In this document: piece by piece, positions 52,663-61,567 of the stretch
Position numbering within the stretch: the first letter of the stretch is position 1
Layout of the letters: each line of letters opens with the position of its first letter
Made by a program: the position numbers and the translations under genes
Notes under the pieces: model-generated
Database searches by the model: none
What the model saw: only the letters and a program-made list of their open reading frames with translations
Told to the model about the DNA's origin: nothing
Origin: Szabonella alba
Lineage (GTDB): Bacteria; Pseudomonadota; Alphaproteobacteria; Rhodobacterales; Rhodobacteraceae
Reading direction: 5' to 3'
Length of the DNA stretch: 64,000 nt
Assembly (NCBI RefSeq): GCF_016765775.1
Contig: NZ_JAESVN010000001.1
Span: 806,001-870,000 of the forward strand

Positions 52663-54258
52663 TCATTTGATTTCAATCTCTCCCGCCAGCCGAAGAAGGC
52701 TGAAGCGGCTTTGCCGGACCTCAAGATCCAGCGTCCAGATCCCCGCAAGCGGCAGCACCAGATCGGGGATGATCCACAGGTTTTCATGGCCATCGGCCAA
52801 CCGGGCCTCACGGGTCAACTGCTCAATCCCGCGATCAGGCAAGGAAAGCCCAAGCGTGACCGCCATCGCCCCGAGCGGCGCAAAAGTGCTGTCGGTCAGC
52901 TCGATCTCGATCAGGGCCGGCCCAGCCTTGCCCGGCGTGATGATCAGATTGGCCATCACTTCCGTGCTGTGCAGATGTCCATAGGCGGCAGGGGCAGGTT
53001 GGGCCGTGATCTGTGCCAATGCGCGTGGCGGCGGGGTGAAGCGCCAGCCAGCGGCCAGCGCAAGGATCAGCAGCGCCAGAACCAGTTCGGCCGCGATCAT
53101 CCGGCGCAGGCGGGCAAGGGCGTGGGGCGCGCCACCCAGCGCCGGACCGGTCAGCCGCCAGCGATTAAAGGCGGCCAGCATGAACAGCGCCGCCAGCAGC
53201 GCCAGTTTTGCCGCCAGAATCGCGCCATAGGGTGACCACCATGCTGCCGGATCGGGGCCAAGCTGCACGATGGCCAGCGCCAGGCCCGACCCCAGCAGCA
53301 GGATCACCGCGACCGGCAACACCGCTGAATAGCGGCGCAGGGCCGGGGGCGCGATGCCTTGTCGCGATGGGGTCAGCGACAAGGCCAGCGGCAGCAGCGC
53401 GCCGATCCAGAAACAAAGGGCGGCAAGATGCAGAAACACCATGGGCCGCGTCAGCCAGCGCGGTTCGGCCGCCCCGGCATGGCCGCTTGTCGCATAGGCC
53501 GCCGCCAGCGCCGCAAGCGCAACCCAGCCCAGCAGCGGCCAGCGCAGTGCGGCAAGGGCGGTCAGGGCGGCAAGCATCGCAAGTCCGGTGCTGGGACCGA
53601 AAGCCGTGCCCGCCGCTGCGCGCCAAGGGGCGGCATCGGCCAACGCAGCAAAGCCCAGCCCCAGCGCATCCAGCCCGTGCAGACCCAGATAGGCAGGCGC
53701 GGCAACCAGACCCAGCAGCACCGCCCCGGCAACCGGGCGTCGCGCCGCCGGAGGCAGGGGCGATATCGCGCCATAAAGCGCCCCGCCGACGCCCAGCACC
53801 AGCCCCGCCGCCATCAGAAATCGTGCGGCCCAGATCACCATGGACAGGGCCGGATCGCGCGTCTCTGCCGTGATCGCAGCCCCTGTAACCTCGGCCAGCG
53901 AAAAGATCAGCGACCCCGCGACCGGATGCCCGTCATCCGATGCAACCCGCCAGGACAGGACATGCGTGCCCCGCTCCAGTTCGGGCAGCGGGATCTGCAA
54001 GGCCGCCGCCGCCGCCACCTGATCCGTCAGGTCGGTCTCGGACCCGTCCGGCGCGATCAGCCGGATCGCCAGCGGGCGGACCGGTTCATTGAAGACCAGC
54101 GCAGCGGTTCCGGGGGCGGTTTGCAACAGGCTGCCATCGGCGGGTGTGGTCGATTGCAGCACGGCATGGGCATGGGCCGCACCGGCAAAAAGCGTCAGTA
54201 CCAGCAAGAGTGGGGCAAGAAGGCGGCAGGTCAGCGGGTGGACTGAAGGACGGGACAT
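52663..54258 (-). CDS. CopC-CopD fusion copper protein (YcnJ-like)
   Basis: The 531-residue protein has a signal peptide (to about 30), a CopC domain beginning HAVLQSTTPADGSLLQ with its N-terminal copper His and the DDGHPVAGSLIFSLA end near 108-122, then eight to nine membrane helices of the CopD domain with conserved His in SGHAGAAEPR and VFLHLAALCFWIGALLPL. A C-terminal extracellular segment follows (VMANLIITPGKAGPALIEIELTDS start). The fusion matches YcnJ/CopCD proteins that import or handle copper in the envelope. It is next to ycnI, as in Bacillus ycnKJI. Confidence 0.92.
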   Translation of the reverse strand: MSRPSVHPLTCRLLAPLLLVLTLFAGAAHAHAVLQSTTPADGSLLQTAPGTAALVFNEPVRPLAIRLIAPDGSETDLTDQVAAAAALQIPLPELERGTHVLSWRVASDDGHPVAGSLIFSLAEVTGAAITAETRDPALSMVIWAARFLMAAGLVLGVGGALYGAISPLPPAARRPVAGAVLLGLVAAPAYLGLHGLDALGLGFAALADAAPWRAAAGTAFGPSTGLAMLAALTALAALRWPLLGWVALAALAAAYATSGHAGAAEPRWLTRPMVFLHLAALCFWIGALLPLALSLTPSRQGIAPPALRRYSAVLPVAVILLLGSGLALAIVQLGPDPAAWWSPYGAILAAKLALLAALFMLAAFNRWRLTGPALGGAPHALARLRRMIAAELVLALLILALAAGWRFTPPPRALAQITAQPAPAAYGHLHSTEVMANLIITPGKAGPALIEIELTDSTFAPLGAMAVTLGLSLPDRGIEQLTREARLADGHENLWIIPDLVLPLAGIWTLDLEVRQSRFSLLRLAGEIEIK

Positions 54259-54327
54259 GAAGGCTCTCCGGGCCGGGGCGGCGGGGTCGGGCGGGGGCCG
54301 CGCGCAGCCCCCGCCCCTGTTTCGTCG

Positions 54328-54846
54328 TCAGTGCTGGTGATCGGCAGGCAGCAGCTTCACCCCCGGCGCGGGCTTCGGTGCGTCATGGTCATCGGTCTGC
54401 TCGATCCAGGCCTCTTCGCCATCCGCGCATTCCTGCACGCTGGGGAAATAGAAGCTTTGACCCGGTTCCAGACTGCCGACAAAGGTGCCGCGAAAGACGA
54501 ATTCATCGTAATGCTCGTTTGGCAGATTGCCGCCCGACCAGACGATTTCCTTGACGCCCTCGCTCAGCGCGCTGCCGTAATAGTCATAGCTGCTTTCATA
54601 CTCCCCCCTGACCGTTTCCAGCGTCCAGCCCGGCTTGGGCATGGGTTTCACATTGATGAAGCCTTCGGGGATCTGGACGCGCAGCGTATGCGTCGCCTGA
54701 TCGCCGCAGCCATGCGGCACGCGCAGCACGGCCTTGTAGGTTGCGCCGACACGTGCCTCTTGCTGTTCAAGCGAAACATGCGCCAGCGCCGGGGTGGTCA
54801 GGGCGCCAAGGGTGAAGGCAAGGGCGATTGTGGTGTTGCGTTTCAT
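54328..54846 (-). CDS. YcnI/DUF1775 copper-binding protein
   Basis: The 172-residue protein has a signal peptide cleaved at PALA|HVSLEQQEA, leaving an N-terminal His, the first residue of the known YcnI copper site. VLRVPHGCGDQATHTLRVQIPEGF and GWTLETVRGEY are DUF1775 motifs. Unlike Bacillus YcnI it lacks a C-terminal membrane anchor and ends with a His/Asp-rich tail (KLLPADHQH). An ATG four codons upstream is an alternative start. It heads the copper operon. Confidence 0.92.
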   Translation of the reverse strand: MKRNTTIALAFTLGALTTPALAHVSLEQQEARVGATYKAVLRVPHGCGDQATHTLRVQIPEGFINVKPMPKPGWTLETVRGEYESSYDYYGSALSEGVKEIVWSGGNLPNEHYDEFVFRGTFVGSLEPGQSFYFPSVQECADGEEAWIEQTDDHDAPKPAPGVKLLPADHQH

Positions 54847-54920
54847 GATGGGTCTCATTTCGTGAAATCTGTTCTTGTGCGGCCCGGCATCTGCTGCGGG
54901 TCCGCGATTGAGGCGTTCAT

Positions 54921-55325
54921 TCAGATCAGGACCGGGGGCGCGCGGGGTTGCGGCAGGGCATGGCGCGCGCGCCGGGGACGCGGAGGGGCAGGGCGGGCGC
55001 GGCGCAGCAGGCTGCAGCGGCGGCGGGACAGGATCAGCCCCTGCGCCAAGGGGGGCAGGGCCGCCGTGGCGGTCACACCTTGAAAAGGACAGGTCAGAAC
55101 CGGGCGATCCTCAGCCCGCGGCCCCCCTGCGGGCTGGCACAGCAGCGAAGCCCCGGGCGGCAGCGCTCCCGCGATCTGGAAAGTGACAAGCGCCTGCGCG
55201 CTTTGATGCAGCGGCGACAAAAGCAGCAGCATCCAGAGCGCCAATGCGGCCAGCGCAAAGCCCGCCTCACGCAGGATCGACGCAAGGCGAAGCCCTGGAC
55301 GCGTTGTGGGGCGTTCCGTCAACAT
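54921..55325 (-). CDS. DUF2946-like membrane protein A
   Basis: The 134-residue protein has one membrane helix (GFALAALALWMLLLLSPLHQS), a short outside segment with Cys pairs (LLCQPAGG, VLTCPFQG) and an Arg/Pro-rich C-terminus ending PQPRAPPVLI. The layout fits DUF2946, a small family found with copper or TonB-related genes. It is paralogous to the next gene (shared LASILREAG-like start, LSPLHQS and QPRAPP end). The ribosome site is weak. The function is unknown. Confidence 0.65.
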   Translation of the reverse strand: MLTERPTTRPGLRLASILREAGFALAALALWMLLLLSPLHQSAQALVTFQIAGALPPGASLLCQPAGGPRAEDRPVLTCPFQGVTATAALPPLAQGLILSRRRCSLLRRARPAPPRPRRARHALPQPRAPPVLI

Positions 55326-55477
55326 GGTGACCAGGCTGCGAATGCGGCAGGCCGGTAGGGCAGGGGATCATGCGCCATGGCATGGGCTCCGGGATCTGGC
55401 AAGTTCAGGTCAGGACAAGGCCCCGCCGCAATAGCGCAGCGCGCAGGGCATCAGACCGCGCAAAGGCGGTTCATTGT

Positions 55478-55867
55478 TCAGACCTGTGCCGGAGGGGCCC
55501 TTGGCTGGCCCGGAGGGGAATTCTGCGCGCGATGCAGGCGCGGGGTGGCCGGGGAAAACGCGGCGGCTTGGGGCAGCTGCAGGAGAACGGCCAGCATCAC
55601 CGGGGGCGGTGGCGCGGTCAGACCGGACTTGCCGATCCCTTGCGCCGGGCAGACCGGGATCGCATGGTCTTTGTCGCCGCCATCGGCATCCAGCGTGATG
55701 CAGATCGACCAGCCCGCCGGAACCTGATGCCCGGCGTCGGCCATGACCCGCAAGAGGCCCGAAGACTGATGCAGCGGCGCCAGCAGCGACAGCATCCAGA
55801 TCGCCAGAATGGCAAGCGCCAGTCCGGTTTCACGAATGGAATTGCCAAGGGTCGGGCTGCTTTTCAT
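55478..55867 (-). CDS. DUF2946-like membrane protein B
   Basis: The 129-residue paralogue of the preceding entry has a membrane helix (GLALAILAIWMLSLLAPLHQS), the outside segment with two Cys (SICITLDADGGD, IPVCPAQGIGKSG) and the end QPRAPPAQV. GGAGG lies 4 bases before the ATG. The two genes lie 152 bases apart, both on the minus strand upstream of ycnI, and probably belong to the copper locus. Confidence 0.68.
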   Translation of the reverse strand: MKSSPTLGNSIRETGLALAILAIWMLSLLAPLHQSSGLLRVMADAGHQVPAGWSICITLDADGGDKDHAIPVCPAQGIGKSGLTAPPPPVMLAVLLQLPQAAAFSPATPRLHRAQNSPPGQPRAPPAQV

Positions 55868-55956
55868 CTGTCCTCCGCCGCGCAGAGTAGGACCTGGGAG
55901 GGAAAAGGGCAATCGCGCCCCGACCGGCGGGACAGGATGCCGCAACCCCTTGGTGT

Positions 55957-56628
55957 TCAGCGCCTTGGTTCCGCCGCCTGCCGCTTTGCCCTGTGCGATC
56001 CGGGGCCTGCCCCCTCGGACGGATCCCGCCGGGTCAGACGATAGACCGTTGCCGGAGGCAGGTTCAGCAGGGTGCCGCCGATCCGTTCCGCGCGAAGGCC
56101 CAGCCGGTCCATCATCGCCGCCGGAACCGGGCAGCGCGGCCCATAGGTGAACTGGTAAAACGCGCCACCCGGACGCAGGCAGGCAAAGGCCCCGCTGAGA
56201 ATGCCCATCACCTTGCGACGCGGAAGCGACAGCAGCGGCAGGCCGCTGACCACGGCCCCGGGGCGCTTGCCGGGGAAAAGACGGGGGGCCGAAAGCCGCG
56301 CCGCATCGGCCTGCAGGATGCGGGCCTCTGGAAAGCGCAGTCGCAGCGGTGCGATGAATTCCTCGCCGAACTCGATCAGCGTCAGATCCTTTTCGGCCAG
56401 CCCCCGGTCCAGCAGCGCCTGCGTGAAGACGCCGGTGCCGGGACCAAGCTCCAGCACCGGAGCCGAGGCCGGATCAATCTCCCGGGTGATCAGACGGGCC
56501 AGCCCCTGACCCGAAGGCGCGATCGAGGCGACACGTTTCGGATCGGCCAGCCATGAGCGGAAAAACCGCAGCCTGTCGGCGCGTTCGGGGCCGTTGCGGT
56601 CGCTTTCCGGTTCGATGCGCATGGTCAT
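55957..56628 (-). CDS. Phospholipid N-methyltransferase-like SAM enzyme
   Basis: The 223-residue class I methyltransferase has FFRSWLADPKRVASIAPSG (residues 22-40), the start typical of Rhodobacter-type PmtA, then motif I VLELGPGTGVFTQALL and the acidic loop LIEFGEEF. The motif VSGLPLLSLP corresponds to the catalytic NLP-type region of rRNA-adenine-like enzymes. It would methylate phosphatidylethanolamine towards phosphatidylcholine. Its ATG overlaps the stop of a possible 61-residue upstream frame. Confidence 0.82.
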   Translation of the reverse strand: MTMRIEPESDRNGPERADRLRFFRSWLADPKRVASIAPSGQGLARLITREIDPASAPVLELGPGTGVFTQALLDRGLAEKDLTLIEFGEEFIAPLRLRFPEARILQADAARLSAPRLFPGKRPGAVVSGLPLLSLPRRKVMGILSGAFACLRPGGAFYQFTYGPRCPVPAAMMDRLGLRAERIGGTLLNLPPATVYRLTRRDPSEGAGPGSHRAKRQAAEPRR

Positions 56629-56810
56629 GCCGCAGTCCTCTGCATCAGGCGCCTTTCCTGCGGCGCGGCGCGGGACGCGGCGAAACCGGGGGTGATGCGG
56701 GCAGGGACGTAGAACTGGGGCAAGTCATCCAATAAACCTTTGGCAGGGACAGGGCAGAACTGCGGACCGCAAGGCAGGTCGGGGCGGAGGGTCTGGTTCA
56801 GATCACGCAT
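56625..56810 (-). CDS. Possible 61-residue protein coupled to the methyltransferase gene
   Basis: The frame MRDLNQTLRPDLPCGPQFC... overlaps the methyltransferase start by ATGA and contains LLDDLPQFYVPARI and two Cys. There is no strong ribosome site, and by my hand count about three quarters of third positions are G or C, lower than in clear genes nearby. It could be a leader peptide or a chance frame. Confidence 0.3.
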   Translation of the reverse strand: MRDLNQTLRPDLPCGPQFCPVPAKGLLDDLPQFYVPARITPGFAASRAAPQERRLMQRTAA

Positions 56811-57090
56811 CTTCTGTTTCTGGAACCTGCAGCGGCGCTTGTCCAGCATTTCGGCAAAGCAGGACAGACCGACAGGGCCGGGCAAAGGCCCCGTTGCGGC
56901 CATGACAGGGGTGCAAGGCCATGCGCATCGCGAATGTGGAACTGTCCAGTGGCGCCGGACTGGCCGCGCGCGGAACCGCCGCCATCCCCCGGGGTGAAGG
57001 GGGGCACCTGCCATCACGGCCGCGCTGGGCGGGCCTGCGCATGCCCCCCGTTACCCCCCCCGGTTGCCCCCCGGTTCAGCCCGGGGACCG
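56811..57090. other. Region without a recognised gene upstream of the methyltransferase
   Basis: The 280 bases between the small frame and the diguanylate cyclase stop show no convincing coding frame. Runs of C (CCCCCC near 57044-57073) give a skewed composition before the cyclase end. No promoter was recognised with confidence. Confidence 0.4.
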
Positions 57091-58494
57091 TCAGGCCGCG
57101 TCGCGGCTGATCGTGACCTTGTCGCGCCCGTCGGTCTTGGCCTGCAACAGCGCCCGGTCGGCCCGATCGATGACACAGCCGATATCGCCGGCGCCCAGAA
57201 TGCCCTCGGGCAGCACCGCAGATCCATCCGAAGTGGCAAGCCCGATGGAACAGGTCACGCCGATGCGGGCCCCACCGGGCAGTTCAAAATCCCGCTCCTT
57301 GATCGACTGGCACAATCGCTGCGCCACCGGTCCGGCCTGCATCAGATCGGCGCCGGGCAGCACGACCAGAAATTCCTCCCCCCCGATCCGGGCCACCAGA
57401 TCCGAGGCCCGGACCCCCGCGCCCAGCCTGCGCGCGGTTTCAACCAGCACCGCATCACCGGCGGCGTGGCCGAAATGGTCATTCACCGATTTGAACCGGT
57501 CCAGATCAACGACCATCACGGCGAAGCTGCCGCCGGTCAACCGCGCGGTCTCGGCGACCCCTTCAAGCCTGCTGAGCGCATAGCGCCGGTTGTGCAGCCC
57601 GGTCAGCGGGTCGATCAGCGCCAGCCGAAGCCCGTCGCGCACCGAGGCGCGGACCCGGTCCGCCGCGCGCTTGCGCGCCATGATCCGTGTCAGGCGCAGT
57701 GCGATTTCCCGCGGGTCGGTTCCGGCGCCGATACAGTCATTCGCGCCCATGTCGAAACACATGGCAGGCAGGCCGTCCCGGTCCCGCATCAGAATGCAGA
57801 TGGCCGAATGGCGGGTCACATGGCGGCTGCGCAATTCGGACAAATGCCGCAGATGGCCCAGCGGGTCCTGGCTGTCGGCTTCCAGCAGAAAGATATCGGG
57901 GATCGGCCCGTCGTCATGGCCCACCTCGGCCAGCGCCTGCTCACGCGACAGGACTGTCATGCGGTCGGCCAGATGCGGGGCCAGAAGGTGCCGCAGATGC
58001 ATCCCGCTTTCGCGCCGGGGCGTGACGATTGCGACAGACCCTGAGGGGGCGAATTCCATCTGCGATTCGGCAAACCCCAGAGCGTGCATCGTTGCCATTC
58101 CGGTTTCCTGCCCGCGGATCGTTTCATATTCGCGCAGAAGATTGCGCAGCCGCGCCAGAAATTCCTCATCACCTACATCCTTGGGCAGAAAATCATCCGC
58201 CCCCGCCGCAAAGGCCGCCATCCGCCGCCCGGGATCGGTCTCGCTGGACAGTATGACCGTGGGGATTGCTGCGGTGGCAGGATCGGCGCGCAGGCTGCGC
58301 AGGATCTGCGGCGCCCCGATATCGGGAAGGTTCATGTCCAGAAGGATCAGATCGGGCTGTCTTTCCCGTGCCAGTGTCAGGCAGTCGCTGCCATTTGCCG
58401 CCAGGATCGGAACGTAGCAGGCCGCGCCCAGCTTGACCTTGAAGACGATCCGGTTGGTCGCCACGTCATCGACAACGAGAATTTTGCCCGGCAT
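57091..58494 (-). CDS. pleD: PleD-type diguanylate cyclase response regulator
   Basis: Makes cyclic di-GMP on phosphorylation; 467 residues. The first receiver has phospho-acceptor Asp53 (LILLDMNLPD) and the second (about 150-275) is degenerate, as in Caulobacter PleD. The GGDEF domain carries an intact GGEEF at 371-375, LIDPLTGLHNRRYALSRL before it, and the inhibitory I-site RASD at 362-365, five residues upstream, so product feedback is expected. It is divergent from DUF3572, an arrangement common in related bacteria. The adjacent kinase partner is not in this region. Confidence 0.93.
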   Translation of the reverse strand: MPGKILVVDDVATNRIVFKVKLGAACYVPILAANGSDCLTLARERQPDLILLDMNLPDIGAPQILRSLRADPATAAIPTVILSSETDPGRRMAAFAAGADDFLPKDVGDEEFLARLRNLLREYETIRGQETGMATMHALGFAESQMEFAPSGSVAIVTPRRESGMHLRHLLAPHLADRMTVLSREQALAEVGHDDGPIPDIFLLEADSQDPLGHLRHLSELRSRHVTRHSAICILMRDRDGLPAMCFDMGANDCIGAGTDPREIALRLTRIMARKRAADRVRASVRDGLRLALIDPLTGLHNRRYALSRLEGVAETARLTGGSFAVMVVDLDRFKSVNDHFGHAAGDAVLVETARRLGAGVRASDLVARIGGEEFLVVLPGADLMQAGPVAQRLCQSIKERDFELPGGARIGVTCSIGLATSDGSAVLPEGILGAGDIGCVIDRADRALLQAKTDGRDKVTISRDAA

Positions 58495-58658
58495 GGTGGC
58501 GGCCCGTCCCTGTTCGATCCTCAGTTCGCTTGAACTCCATTCACCTTTGCTGCCTTTTGGTTAAGAATTTCTTTCGAATTGCACGGCAAGAGGTCCCGGA
58601 ACTTCCTCTGGGGCGCGCCCGAAGGCGAAGACCCGCCCATCAGAACCGGAGATAAGCC

Positions 58659-58940
58659 ATGAACCGGCAGGAAGCCGCTGAAACACTGGCGCTTGAGGCC
58701 CTTGGCTGGCTGGCGGCGCAGGATGATCTGTTTACCACGTTCCTTGCTGCCAGCGGGGCGGGCGTGGCCGATCTGGCGCAGCGCGCGCGTGATCCCGACT
58801 TTCTGGGCTCGGTGCTGGATTTCCTGCTGGCCGAGGATGACTGGATCCTTGCCTTCAGCCGCGATACCGGCCATCCGCCGACCGCCCCGGCGCGGGCAAG
58901 GGCCGATCTGCCCGGCGGCGCGCAGCAGCACTGGACCTGA
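58659..58940 (+). CDS. DUF3572 family protein
   Basis: The 93-residue helical protein (MNRQEAAETLALEALGWLA start, FLAASGAGVADLAQRARDPDFLGSVLDFLLAEDDW core, quoted part VADLAQRARDPDFLGSVL) is a conserved alphaproteobacterial family of unknown function, usually next to pleD and a receiver gene. GGAGA precedes the ATG by 10 bases. It is divergent from the cyclase and possibly related to cell-cycle signalling by position. Confidence 0.87.
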   Translation: MNRQEAAETLALEALGWLAAQDDLFTTFLAASGAGVADLAQRARDPDFLGSVLDFLLAEDDWILAFSRDTGHPPTAPARARADLPGGAQQHWT

Positions 58941-59019
58941 GCGCTGCACGGGTGATTGCCTCGCGTCCCGGGGCGGTGCAGTCTGCGCGCGACCGGATCG
59001 GCAGGAAAGGCGCGGGCAT

Positions 59020-59715
59020 ATGGACGGGGTGATCTTCGACAAGGACGGAACGCTGTTCGACTTCCGGCGCAGCTGGGGCGGCTGGGCCAGTGGCATGATC
59101 GATTCGCTGACCGATGGCGATACCGAACTTGCCGCGCGGCTGGCCCGTGCCATCGGCTATGACCGCGACCGGCAGGATTTCCACCCCGACAGCCCCGTGA
59201 TCGCCGCCACCGCCGAGGAAATCGCCACGGCCCTGCTGCCCGAACTGCCGGGCATCGGCCGTGAGGATCTGCGCGCGCGCATCAACGCCATGGCCGCGAC
59301 CGCGACCATGGCCGAGGCGGTGCCATTGCGCGCCACCCTGTCGGCGCTGCGGGCAAAGGGGTTGGCGCTGGGTTTGGCCACCAATGACAGCGAAGGCCCG
59401 GCCCGCGCCCATCTTGCCGCGCATGACATTGCCGATCTGTTCGATTTCATCGCAGGCTATGATTCGGGCCATGGTGCCAAGCCCGGTCCGGGCATGTGCC
59501 TTGCCTTTCTGCGCGCGACCGGAACCGACCCTTCGCGCGTGGTCATGGTGGGCGACAGCCGCCATGACCTGATGGCGGGGCGGGCGGCGGGAATGCTGAC
59601 CGTCGCTGTGCTGACCGGCATTGCCGACGCGGCGGAACTGGCGCCCCATGCCGATGCCGTGCTGCCCGATATCGGCGGTCTTGGCCAGTGGATCGACGCG
59701 CAGCGCGCGCTCTGA
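59020..59715 (+). CDS. HAD-family hydrolase (phosphoglycolate phosphatase-like)
   Basis: The 231-residue phosphatase has motif I FDKDGTLFDF (nucleophile Asp7, general acid Asp9), motif II in LATNDSEG, the Lys motif GAKPGPGMCL and motif IV GDSRHDLMAG. The helical cap lies between about 18 and 90. It fits the Gph-like group; phosphoglycolate is only one possible substrate. GGAAAGG lies upstream of the ATG. It is followed by the MttB homologue after 108 bases. Confidence 0.87.
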   Translation: MDGVIFDKDGTLFDFRRSWGGWASGMIDSLTDGDTELAARLARAIGYDRDRQDFHPDSPVIAATAEEIATALLPELPGIGREDLRARINAMAATATMAEAVPLRATLSALRAKGLALGLATNDSEGPARAHLAAHDIADLFDFIAGYDSGHGAKPGPGMCLAFLRATGTDPSRVVMVGDSRHDLMAGRAAGMLTVAVLTGIADAAELAPHADAVLPDIGGLGQWIDAQRAL

Positions 59716-59823
59716 TCGCGGTCCTCGCCCAAAAACGACGCATTCACGTCGCGGGCAGAGTGTCCATCGCGACGGCCCTTGCGCCATCCTGCCCGCAAGG
59801 ACGCCCAAGCGACGGAGCAGGAC

Positions 59824-61395
59824 ATGACCGAGGACCCCACCCCCCGGCAAAAGGAACGCGGACGCCGTTCGGGCGGGCGCGCGGGCAATCAAAGCCGCGC
59901 GGGCCACGCCGCGATTGACCAGATGCCCTGGCGTATTCCGGTCAATCCCGACCGCCCGACCGAACCGCTGGATGCCGAGGGCGTGCAGGCCCTGCATCGC
60001 GGCGCCATGCATATCCTGTCCGAGATCGGCATCGAATTCCTGAACCCCGAAGCGCTGGCGATCCTGAAACAGGCTGGCTGCCGAGTTGATGGAGAGCGGG
60101 TTCGCATGGATGAGGATTTCGTGATGGAAATGCTGTCCCATGCGCCGGACAGCTTCACCATCACGCCGCGCAATCCCGACCGCGAAATCGTCATCGGCGG
60201 GCGGCATATGGTCTTTGTCAATGTCTCCTCGCCGCCCAATGCCTGGGATCTGGAACGCGGCAAGCGCACCGGCGATTTCGAGACCTTCAAGGAATTCATG
60301 AAGCTGACGCAGTATTTCAACTGCATCCATATCGCGGGCGGCTATCCGGTCGAACCCGTCGATATCCACCCGTCGGTGCGCCATCTCGATTGTCTTTATG
60401 AAAAGCTGACCCTGACCGACAAGGTGGTGCATGCCTACAGCCTTGGTGCCGAACGGGTCGAGGATGTGATGGAGATGACGCGGCTTGCTGCGGGTCTTTC
60501 GCATTCCGAGTTTGAGGCGCGGCCGCGCATGTATACCAATATCAACTCGGTCTCGCCGCTGAAACATGACTATCCGATGCTGGATGGTGCGATGCGGCTG
60601 GCGCGGCGCGGGCAACCGGTGGTGGTGACGCCCTTCACGCTGGCAGGCGCCATGGCGCCGGTGACGATGGCCGGGGCGGTCGCGCTCAGCCTTGCCGAAG
60701 GGCTCGCCGCAATTGCGCTGTTGCAATATATCAAGCCCGGCTGCCCGGTGGCGATCGGCACCTTCACGTCGAATGTCGACATGAAATCCGGCGCGCCCGC
60801 CTTCGGCACGCCGGAATATATGCGTGCGACGCAGATGACCGGGCAGATGGCCCGGTTTTACAAGCTGCCGCTGCGGTCATCTGGGGTCTGTGCGGCGAAT
60901 ATTCCCGATGGTCAGGCGATGTGGGAAACCTCGAACTCGCTTTGGGCCGCGGTGCAGTCGGGCACCAATATGGTCTATCACGCGGCGGGCTGGCTGGAGG
61001 GCGGGCTGATCGCCTCCCCTGAGAAATTCGTGATGGATTGCGAGATATTGCAGATGATCCAGCGCTATTTCGAAGAGGCGACCTTTGCCACCACGCCTGA
61101 GGATATCGCGCTGGATGCGATCCGCGAGGTCGGTCCGGGCGGGCATTATTTCGGCTGCCAGCACACGCAGGACCGCTATCAGACCGCCTTCTATTCACCC
61201 TTCGTCTCGGACTGGCGCAATTATGAGGCCTGGGCCGCCGATGGCGGCGTCTGGACGCCGGAACGCGCGCATCGAATCTACAAGCAGATCCTGGCCGAAT
61301 TCACGCCCCCGCTGATCAATGAGGATCACCGCGAGGATCTGTACCGCTTCACGGCCAAGCGAAAACAGGAAGGCGGCGCGCCCACCGATTTCTGA
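59824..61395 (+). CDS. Non-pyrrolysine MttB-family methyltransferase
   Basis: The 523-residue protein belongs to the trimethylamine methyltransferase (MttB) superfamily, COG5598, and has no in-frame amber codon, so it is a non-Pyl member like the glycine betaine methyltransferase MtgB. HRGAMHILSEIGIEFLNPEA near the N-terminus, NVSSPPNAWDLERGKRTG, YTNINSVSPLKHDYPMLDG and GGHYFGCQHTQDRY at the end are family features (each short). The first 35 residues are basic and disordered (RQKERGRRSGGRAGNQS). GGAGCAGGAC precedes the ATG. It would pass a methyl group from a quaternary amine to a corrinoid protein, but none is encoded nearby. Confidence 0.88.
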   Translation: MTEDPTPRQKERGRRSGGRAGNQSRAGHAAIDQMPWRIPVNPDRPTEPLDAEGVQALHRGAMHILSEIGIEFLNPEALAILKQAGCRVDGERVRMDEDFVMEMLSHAPDSFTITPRNPDREIVIGGRHMVFVNVSSPPNAWDLERGKRTGDFETFKEFMKLTQYFNCIHIAGGYPVEPVDIHPSVRHLDCLYEKLTLTDKVVHAYSLGAERVEDVMEMTRLAAGLSHSEFEARPRMYTNINSVSPLKHDYPMLDGAMRLARRGQPVVVTPFTLAGAMAPVTMAGAVALSLAEGLAAIALLQYIKPGCPVAIGTFTSNVDMKSGAPAFGTPEYMRATQMTGQMARFYKLPLRSSGVCAANIPDGQAMWETSNSLWAAVQSGTNMVYHAAGWLEGGLIASPEKFVMDCEILQMIQRYFEEATFATTPEDIALDAIREVGPGGHYFGCQHTQDRYQTAFYSPFVSDWRNYEAWAADGGVWTPERAHRIYKQILAEFTPPLINEDHREDLYRFTAKRKQEGGAPTDF

Positions 61396-61424
61396 CCCTC
61401 GGCGCGTCGGTGGCGGATGACGGA

Positions 61425-61480
61425 GCGGGGGTTGCCTGCCCCCGCACACCCCCGGGGATATTTTCCGACAGTAAAAGGAC
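61425..61480 (+). repeat. Dispersed intergenic repeat, copy 4
   Basis: GCGGGGG-TTGCCTG-CCCCCGC (61425-61445) is followed by ACACCCCCGGGGATATTTTCC and GACAGTAAAAGGACAG. It shares its layout with the copies near 18295, 24007 and 35450. It lies 29 bases after the MttB-homologue stop and may serve as its transcript end. Confidence 0.7.
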
Positions 61481-61567
61481 AGAAGTGCCCGCCCCTCTGC
61501 CCCCCGTCTTGCGGGAGATCTGCGATTTGCCCGAACCGGAACGTCAGCATCCCGGTAGACCGTGACA

